Shown here piece after piece: positions 7,267-11,820 of a DNA stretch of 11,820 nucleotides. Source of the stretch: Candidatus Poseidoniales archaeon (GTDB taxonomy: Archaea > Thermoplasmatota > Poseidoniia > Poseidoniales > Poseidoniaceae); contig QQSG01000050.1 of assembly GCA_003602665.1 (NCBI GenBank), positions 1 to 11,820 of the forward strand. The letters run 5' to 3'. Below the pieces are notes generated by a model. The model did not search any database. It was not told the DNA's origin and was given only the letters and a program-made list of their open reading frames with translations. A program made the translations under genes and the position numbers. Each line of letters starts with the position of its first letter. Position 1 is the stretch's first letter.

Positions 7267-7593
7267 CTATTCAGATTCGGTTAACTCGTTTGTGAGAACA
7301 TTATGCTCTAATGATGCCCAAGCATCTCCAACGTTTGCCTCTCGCTTCGTCTCGGTAACATCATCTTGAACTCGGCCTGTCATCTCCTCATCAGACTCAT
7401 CTGGAAATCGAGAAGAAAAACTTCCATTTGTGAAACTAAGACCGACCATGGTTATTCCAAAAATAAGAAAGAGCCATCCTTCATTCAACGATTTTAGAGT
7501 AAATCGATCGTTTGAAAGTCCGATTGCAAAAACAAATACCAGGCATAATCCAGTTCCTAAGAGGAGTTTTTTGGCACGTTCTGCCGGCGTCAT
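7267..7593 (-). CDS. Small two-helix membrane protein with acidic cytoplasmic-type tail, unknown function
   Basis: From the ATG at 7593 the protein has 108 residues: a basic N-terminus (TPAERAKK), a first hydrophobic helix (about 9-27, LLLGTGLCLVFVFAIGL), a short polar loop, a second helix (about 38-55, EGWLFLIFGITMVGLSF), then a hydrophilic, acid-rich tail of about 50 residues. I recognise no family. A GTG at 7647 would add 18 residues and overlap the upstream THEP1 gene by 14 bases; the ATG is preferred because it puts a normal basic cap before the first helix. The gene lies 40 bases after the THEP1 stop and 53 bases before gcvH, so it is probably transcribed with them. Confidence 0.7.
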   Translation of the reverse strand: MTPAERAKKLLLGTGLCLVFVFAIGLSNDRFTLKSLNEGWLFLIFGITMVGLSFTNGSFSSRFPDESDEEMTGRVQDDVTETKREANVGDAWASLEHNVLTNELTESE

Positions 7594-7633
7594 GATGGTA
7601 ACCAAGAGCGTTGTCGGTATGAATCCAACGCAA

Positions 7634-8215
7634 TCAGTAAGTCTCACGCATCAACTTGTGAATCTTGTAAGGTAGAAGAGCTCTATTGACAGGAGTTACT
7701 TCGAGAATACGTCCATCATCTCGACGTCGAATGTCTTGCAACAACGGATGGCGGCTTTTCTTGTGAAGAGTAAGGAGTGTTGGTTTATCGACTTCGAGTG
7801 CACTTCGTACAGCATTGACGAACGCTTCTGATTCGACTGCAAACTTACCAATCTCATCAATAACGATCACCTCACAATGTTCAATTGCGAATTCGATAGC
7901 GGGTACGGCGACTTTCTCAAGGCCTTCAGTATCGAGACCATATCCGAGAACACGCAATCTTGAATCGATTTCTTTGTGAGCAATCGTTGCAGTTTCGCCA
8001 GTTACGATGTTGCGTACGCTGTAGCCTAGGCGCTCACTTCCATCGAGGATTGGTTCGGTGCAAATTCCACCAATGATTTCAGATTCAGTTCCAGAATTTC
8101 TGGCAGCGAGTTCACGGGTTCGCTCTTCTTTGAGCATGGACAGAACTTTTTCCATAACAGCAGATTTACCACTTCTTGGTAAACCGGTGATGCCAATCTT
8201 AGGATGAATGCCCAT
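7634..8215 (-). CDS. THEP1-type nucleoside-triphosphatase (P-loop NTPase)
   Basis: THEP1-family proteins hydrolyse nucleoside triphosphates in vitro; their cellular role is not settled. In this 193-residue protein the Walker A loop is GLPRSGKS (11-18), directly after the first strand (KIGIT). The family-type IIGGICTEP segment is at 47-55. Walker B is VIVIDEIGKF (116-125), with D120 and E121. The conserved late histidine segment LLTLHKKSRHPLL fits the family's usual (T/A)VH-type strand. Length matches the roughly 170-200 residues usual for the family. The start at 8215 is set by AGGAGAG six bases upstream, and a clear TATA box lies further up. It leads a probable operon: THEP1, membrane protein, gcvH, rnhA. 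Confidence 0.88.
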   Translation of the reverse strand: MGIHPKIGITGLPRSGKSAVMEKVLSMLKEERTRELAARNSGTESEIIGGICTEPILDGSERLGYSVRNIVTGETATIAHKEIDSRLRVLGYGLDTEGLEKVAVPAIEFAIEHCEVIVIDEIGKFAVESEAFVNAVRSALEVDKPTLLTLHKKSRHPLLQDIRRRDDGRILEVTPVNRALLPYKIHKLMRETY

Positions 8216-8221
8216 ACGTGA

Positions 8222-8228
8222 CTCTCCT
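8222..8228 (-). promoter_or_regulatory. Shine-Dalgarno site of the THEP1 gene
   Basis: On the minus strand this reads AGGAGAG, six bases upstream of the ATG at 8215. It is one of the clearest ribosome binding sites in the window and confirms both the start codon and a leadered transcript. Confidence 0.7.
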
Positions 8229-8265
8229 ATGATTGCTTACAGCGTTCTTTTGTGGTGGGGTTCGT

Positions 8266-8274
8266 GATATAAAA
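8266..8274 (-). promoter_or_regulatory. TATA box of the THEP1 operon
   Basis: The minus strand reads TTTTATATC, centred near 8270. Initiation about 26 bases downstream would be near 8244, giving a leader of about 29 bases that contains the Shine-Dalgarno site. The 118-base gap (8216-8333) between the methyltransferase stop and this gene therefore holds a promoter. No convincing terminator for the upstream methyltransferase gene was seen; a 5-bp inverted repeat (ATTGG/CCAAT, 8281-8297) is too short to call. Confidence 0.55.
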
Positions 8275-8333
8275 CATCGTATTGGTTGAATTCCAATCCG
8301 TCTGTTTACTTGCGACTGTGAATACACGATTCA

Positions 8334-10343
8334 TCAATCCATCATGATTTCAGACACTTCTTTTACAGCATCTAATTGAAGAGGAAGCATTTCCAATTCG
8401 TAATTGTTTACGTTATTGTTTGCAGACCATGCCTTTGCCCAATCATCAAGATCTCGTTGATTGAGTTGTTGACACATCCACTCGAGAGCATTTTGGAGGT
8501 TTCCTTTTGTTGCAGTAAGTCGGTTGAGAATCGCTTGGTTCATCTCAATATGATTGACGCTGTTTCCAAGGATACATCCCTTTGGAATAACGGCCCAGCG
8601 AAGTCTTCGTTCCTGATGAGCATTAACGATAGCTTGGCATGCAAGACGAGGCCCATATGATTGAATTTCAGTGACTCCAGACCACATTGCAAGTTGTCGC
8701 TCATTTGCACGGGAAGGAATATCCTTGCGGAATGCAGGATGGCGGATGTAGACCGACCCATCTTCATCTTCTGTAAAGTGAACTCCACGGATAAATGGGC
8801 GTGAGGCTCTTGCCTTGTCCCAACTTGTGATGTTGCTTGAATGAGCAGTTTGATCAATTTCACCAACACGGACCTTGACAGTTTGTTCTTGAGTTGCAAG
8901 CCAGTGATCACGGTCACCAAGACGAGGTAATTCAGACATGTTGTCGAGAATACTGAGAATGTGCTTTCGTTCAATTTGGTCTCGAGGAAGTCTTGGAACA
9001 GCCCATGTGTTACGAGCCCATTGGACCCATCGAGTTCTAGGGAGGGAAAAAGACGGTACGCGTGAAGACAAACCAGTACCGACTCTTCGTAGGTCTGAGC
9101 GTGTCACTGGACCGATGACATTGAGTGTTTCAGTGCCTTGAGGTGTTGAAGAGATTCCTAATATTGCAACACCTTGTGTCATGCCAGGGAAGAGGAGATT
9201 TGCTTCTTCAATCGCCCATACTTCTCTCCAAGAATGCTTCTCAACAAGGAGTTTCCTTAGAGGGTGAGAGGATTGCTCACGAAGCAAACTGTCAGGAGCT
9301 ACAACTCGCATTTGCCCAGTTTCGCTAAGGATCTGCATTCCACGTTCGATGAAAAGCCGGTAGAGGTTGACATTACCTCTCATTGTAGAAAATCGTGGGC
9401 CATCATCATTCTTTAGATTCCTCAGTGTCTCACTGAGGTCTTTTCTGCGCTGAGAACCGTCTTCCATGCCTCTGAAACGGTCTTTAATTCTCAACCAAGG
9501 AGGATTTGCTATGATCAAGCGAGGGGATTGAGCCCATGGCCAATCATGTTGGAGAGCATCTGAACAAACAACGTTTTCTTCAAGAATTTGCTCTACATCT
9601 TTTCGAGCAACCTTTCCTTCTTGCTCTCCACTCATGGAAACGAGCTCTAATCGGATCGATTCCAGGAGAAGGCGCTTTTTTGTGGATTCAACGACAAGTG
9701 AATCAACGTCAATTAATTGAAATCCCTTGAATAAACGTAGCGTGTCTTGTTTCTTCAACTCAGCATCCTGCCCTTCGAACAATTCACTGTGCTTTCGAAG
9801 CATACGAGCGTGGAAGATTCCACCGCCACAAGACATGTCTGAGAATGGCAGAGGAATTCCGCTGCTGGTTCTTTCGCCTCGTTCAACTGCTTCAAGAGCA
9901 TCACTGTCGAGTGTAACTTCTTCTTCAGCCGGAGGGAAATTGAGTTTCTTGATGTGCTTCTGGAACCCAGGAGGAAGGTCAGCAAGATGCATATTTGTCG
10001 TCTGTTTCTTGACCTTTGGCTGAATTGTTGTTTCAAGCATTTCTGATGTGATAACAGAATCTGCAAGTCGAGGGGGAGTTGGATGCGCTCCACGAGGAGA
10101 GCGGCCATCAGATTCAGCATCGTGACGAGCAAGAAGATGGTCGAGAACATGCCCAGGGTCAGTCAATAGATTTGCAGGAAGTGTTGGCCAATCTCCAGGT
10201 AACAAAGCAGCAATCGGTTGGTGGGTTTTGAGGGATTCCTCCCACGCAGCCAACCAAATATTGATTTGTTCTGCTCTGTCATTAAGACATCGATCTAATC
10301 TTGCATACCATCCGCTGACACCGTTTTGCATAGTCCGCCCCAT
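8334..10343 (-). CDS. Eco57I/TaqI-type N6-adenine DNA methyltransferase, apparently solitary
   Basis: The protein has 669 residues from the ATG at 10343. Positions below use a TTG start at 10358 (674 residues). Motifs come in gamma-class order: motif X AHPTPPRLADSVI (91-103); motif I DMSCGGGIF (174-182), the SAM-binding loop in place of the commoner DPxCGxGxF; a motif-II-like acidic strand FQLIDVDS (213-220); motif III CSDAL (265-269); and catalytic motif IV NPPW (285-288). GNVNLYRLFIERGMQIL and LLFPGMTQGVAIL further on are typical of Eco57I-like enzymes. The C-terminal half (about 440-674) would be the target-recognition region. No PD-(D/E)xK nuclease motif, helicase or specificity subunit is visible in it or beside it, and it is shorter than type IIG fusions. 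Start is uncertain: TTG 10358, ATG 10343 or ATG 10331, with an in-frame stop just upstream. It ends with tandem stops TGATGA and follows the TerB-like genes after about 53 bases. Confidence 0.85.
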   Translation of the reverse strand: MGRTMQNGVSGWYARLDRCLNDRAEQINIWLAAWEESLKTHQPIAALLPGDWPTLPANLLTDPGHVLDHLLARHDAESDGRSPRGAHPTPPRLADSVITSEMLETTIQPKVKKQTTNMHLADLPPGFQKHIKKLNFPPAEEEVTLDSDALEAVERGERTSSGIPLPFSDMSCGGGIFHARMLRKHSELFEGQDAELKKQDTLRLFKGFQLIDVDSLVVESTKKRLLLESIRLELVSMSGEQEGKVARKDVEQILEENVVCSDALQHDWPWAQSPRLIIANPPWLRIKDRFRGMEDGSQRRKDLSETLRNLKNDDGPRFSTMRGNVNLYRLFIERGMQILSETGQMRVVAPDSLLREQSSHPLRKLLVEKHSWREVWAIEEANLLFPGMTQGVAILGISSTPQGTETLNVIGPVTRSDLRRVGTGLSSRVPSFSLPRTRWVQWARNTWAVPRLPRDQIERKHILSILDNMSELPRLGDRDHWLATQEQTVKVRVGEIDQTAHSSNITSWDKARASRPFIRGVHFTEDEDGSVYIRHPAFRKDIPSRANERQLAMWSGVTEIQSYGPRLACQAIVNAHQERRLRWAVIPKGCILGNSVNHIEMNQAILNRLTATKGNLQNALEWMCQQLNQRDLDDWAKAWSANNNVNNYELEMLPLQLDAVKEVSEIMMD

Positions 10344-10396
10344 CCAGTGGGTATTCAATCATGGTTTGAATGTGCCTGTCAAAATCATGAAACCTT

Positions 10397-10846
10397 TCAT
10401 TCTGGCGGGTTTTGGTCAGAAGCCGATAAATTCAGAACACTGCTTGCAGTTTGGTGCCATTCCCACCCACTTGAAACCCAGTCGAAAACTTGTTTTAATT
10501 CGTCATTTGAAATCTCAGCCTTTTTTGCTATCTGTTTGAGAATTCTCACTTCACGCTTATCATAATCTCCGTCAGCAGCTGCCAACAAGGCCCCGTCCCT
10601 CAAAACAAAACGCAATGTTTGAACCTCGGCGTTTTTGAGTAAATTGGAAAGTCGGTGCGGGTCATGAAGACCTTTACGAATCGAAGTTCTTGCTTCAGGA
10701 TGCACCATTGCTCTCCCCATCAACCCCTCAAGGACCTGTATTTCTTCACGAACAAGTTCCCCATCAGCAGCAGCGATAAGAACAAGCAAATCTGCGTAAC
10801 GTGAGCGTTCACTCGCGTCTAAATTAGCGACATCGTCGCAAAACAT
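10397..10846 (-). CDS. TerB-like protein, second of a tandem pair
   Basis: The 149-residue protein (from ATG 10846) is all-helical by pattern and made of two similar halves, each with an acidic motif: AAADGELVREE (25-35) and AAADGDYDKRE (89-99). This arrangement fits the TerB/tellurite-resistance fold, a helical bundle with an acidic, possibly metal-binding face. It aligns without gaps with the upstream gene product from residue 8 to about 141 (shared features include ER..YA.LL, LRD..L.A.ADG and the late W...G..W), so the two are tandem duplicates. A TTG at 10855 would overlap the preceding stop as TTGA; the ATG lies five bases after that stop. It is followed by the methyltransferase gene. 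Function unknown; TerB assignment is by eye. Confidence 0.75.
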   Translation of the reverse strand: MFCDDVANLDASERSRYADLLVLIAAADGELVREEIQVLEGLMGRAMVHPEARTSIRKGLHDPHRLSNLLKNAEVQTLRFVLRDGALLAAADGDYDKREVRILKQIAKKAEISNDELKQVFDWVSSGWEWHQTASSVLNLSASDQNPPE

Positions 10847-10851
10847 ACCGA

Positions 10852-11286
10852 TCAACCTTGCTGAAGTTTATTGAGTAATTCAATACCTTCTTCCATCCAT
10901 CCGTAGCCTTTTTTGGCCCATTCGATGAGATCATTAACAGCGTTTTCAGCAAGTCCAAGGTGGTCTGCAATCTCTTGAAGGACATCGAATTCGTCTCCGT
11001 CAATAGAGCCATCTGCTGTCGCCATGAGCAAAGCATCACGCAGAGCGAGTCGTCCTGATTCTGGGCCAAGTCCTTCGAGACAGTCTTCAAGCGTTGGAGG
11101 ATTCTTCAAGGCACGACGAAGTTGATCCCGTTGGTTTGGAGAAAGAAGAGCGGTACCGATTCGTTGCTCGAACATTGCCAATTCGTCCACAGTAATTTCG
11201 TCGTCTACACGTGCCATGTAAGCAAGAAGTCGGGCATAAGCAAATCGTTCATCGCGAGGCAATTTATGCAGTGTATCTGGTAGCAT
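10852..11286 (-). CDS. TerB-like protein, first of a tandem pair
   Basis: The 144-residue protein has two similar helical halves with acidic motifs ARVDDEITVDE (25-35) and ATADGSIDGDE (89-99), the second resembling an EF-hand-like loop. No signal peptide or membrane segment is present, so it is probably cytoplasmic. It is the first gene of a minus-strand block continuing into its paralogue and the DNA methyltransferase. The start ATG (11284-11286) has neither an obvious Shine-Dalgarno site nor a good TATA box. TerB-domain proteins are found with tellurite-resistance, stress and some phage-defence gene clusters, but none of the other ter genes is here. Confidence 0.75.
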   Translation of the reverse strand: MLPDTLHKLPRDERFAYARLLAYMARVDDEITVDELAMFEQRIGTALLSPNQRDQLRRALKNPPTLEDCLEGLGPESGRLALRDALLMATADGSIDGDEFDVLQEIADHLGLAENAVNDLIEWAKKGYGWMEEGIELLNKLQQG

Positions 11287-11410
11287 ATGACATAGACTCG
11301 CGCTTCTCCATCAAGAACCTCTCGCCTTCTGGATGGGTAAAATGGCGAAGTTTGAGTCTCTTTCTAGGTGCCAGAGCATGGTTGAAAGGTATGAACCAGA
11401 TGGGCTCATC

Positions 11411-11773
11411 ATGCACCCATCGGTTAACGTCCTCGGAACGGAATTGCAAACATGTTCAAATGATCCAAAAACAGGCTGGTATCGGGACGGTTGTTGCAAT
11501 ACTGATGAGAATGATCGAGGGTCTCACACCGTATGCTGTGTTGTGACAGATGACTTTCTTGAATATGCCCGGCAACAAGGTAACGACCTCATCACTCCCG
11601 CTCCGCAGTTTTCCTTTCCTGGGTTGAAAGCAGGAGATTCATGGTGCGTCTGCGCACGAACTTGGCTTGCTGCGGTGAATATTGGAAAAGGGTGCCCAGT
11701 CGATCTAGAAGCAACTCATGAAGAAGCCCTTAGCATCATCTCGCTTGAAGTCTTAGAAGCTCATGCAGTTTGA
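11411..11773 (+). CDS. DUF2237 family protein
   Basis: The 120-residue protein matches the DUF2237 pattern as I recall it: NVLGTELQTCS near the N-terminus, TGWYRDGCCNT, DRGSHTVCCVVT with a terminal FLEYARQQGNDL, then FPGLKAGDSWCVCARTW and a closing VDLEATHEEAL. Seven conserved-looking cysteines (in CS, GCC, VCC and CVC) and a histidine suggest a metal- or redox-related site, but the family has no established function that I know of. In-frame ATGs at 11333, 11342 and 11378 would extend the N-terminus by up to 26 residues. I prefer 11411 because the family motif begins a few residues later, which gives the usual length; a weak TATA-like TTGAAA (11382-11387) is 26 bases upstream. It is divergent from the TerB-like block. 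Confidence 0.85.
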   Translation: MHPSVNVLGTELQTCSNDPKTGWYRDGCCNTDENDRGSHTVCCVVTDDFLEYARQQGNDLITPAPQFSFPGLKAGDSWCVCARTWLAAVNIGKGCPVDLEATHEEALSIISLEVLEAHAV

Positions 11774-11785
11774 TCTTCTTCGACC

Positions 11786-11791
11786 TTATAT
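11786..11791 (+). promoter_or_regulatory. Possible TATA box for a gene starting at the right edge
   Basis: TTATAT is centred about 25 bases before an ATG at 11814, which opens a frame (ATGGCC...) running off the window. This is the spacing expected for a leaderless archaeal gene. Only two complete codons are visible, so the gene itself cannot be supported. The competing reading is the 3' end of a minus-strand gene. Confidence 0.25.
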
Positions 11792-11820
11792 TGGAACACG
11801 AAAAGCCGCATAATGGCCCA

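Noticed and set aside
8281..8297. Short inverted repeat ATTGG...CCAAT downstream of the methyltransferase gene
   Set aside because: The stem is only 5 bp with no following T-tract, so it is not a credible terminator or operator.
8540..8974. 144-codon open frame inside the methyltransferase gene on the same strand
   Set aside because: It is a shifted-frame shadow of the methyltransferase, whose own frame is continuous with recognisable motifs.
9755..10150. 131-codon open frame within the methyltransferase N-terminal region
   Set aside because: Shadow frame with no domain resemblance; it overlaps the region encoding motifs X and I of the real gene.
11763..11811. Short plus-strand frame starting at ATG 11763 overlapping the DUF2237 stop
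   Set aside because: It stops after 16 codons and has no supporting signal.
1..11820. CRISPR array, tRNA, rRNA, insertion sequence or prophage
   Set aside because: No regularly spaced repeats, cloverleaf-like segments, rRNA landmarks, transposase or integrase motifs were seen on either strand.

Overview
The window looks like a piece of an archaeal chromosome. The strongest evidence is a complete transcription factor B gene (TFIIB homologue) with a zinc ribbon and two cyclin repeats. TATA-like boxes sit about 26 bases ahead of several start codons, and some start codons have GAGG-type ribosome binding sites. The mix of TFB, a THEP1-type NTPase, glycine cleavage H protein, RNase HI, a GalU-like sugar nucleotidyltransferase and a large fibronectin-III-like surface protein, with moderate G+C by eye, would fit a marine Thermoplasmatota lineage such as Marine Group II (Poseidoniales). 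That placement is inference; no rRNA gene or other phylogenetic marker was compared.

Layout, left to right. (1) 1-320, minus: the N-terminal 106 codons of an aconitase/3-isopropylmalate-dehydratase-family protein that runs off the left edge. It is divergent from (2) tfb (466-1392, plus), which is followed after 17 bases by an alpha-helical HEAT-like protein (1410-2888, plus). (3) A signal-peptide-bearing, C-terminally anchored surface protein (2941-4965, plus) ends exactly against the stop of a convergent four-helix membrane protein (4966-5376, minus). (4) That membrane protein shares a 51-base divergent promoter region with a GalU-like nucleotidyltransferase (5428-6294, plus), whose 3' end overlaps a minus-strand block by 10 bases. 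(5) The minus-strand block is transcribed in the order THEP1 NTPase (8215-7634), small two-helix membrane protein (about 7593-7267), gcvH (7213-6830), rnhA (6833-6285). THEP1 has its own TATA box and a strong Shine-Dalgarno site; gcvH and rnhA overlap by four bases (GTGA). (6) A second minus-strand block, transcribed 11286 to 8334, carries two tandem paralogous TerB-like proteins and then a large solitary Eco57I-type N6-adenine DNA methyltransferase. (7) A DUF2237 protein (11411-11773, plus) follows, and at the right edge a TATA-like box points to a possible new leaderless gene at 11814.

Most of this is chromosomal housekeeping with no integrase, transposase, CRISPR, tRNA or rRNA visible. The part with most potential for an undescribed system is the TerB-like/TerB-like/DNA-methyltransferase block: a methyltransferase without a recognisable nuclease partner, preceded by a gapless duplicated pair of acidic, probably metal-binding TerB-like proteins. 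The HEAT-like protein cotranscribed with tfb and the perfectly symmetrical divergent promoter at 5377-5427 are secondary points of interest. No stretch over 300 bases lacks a gene.
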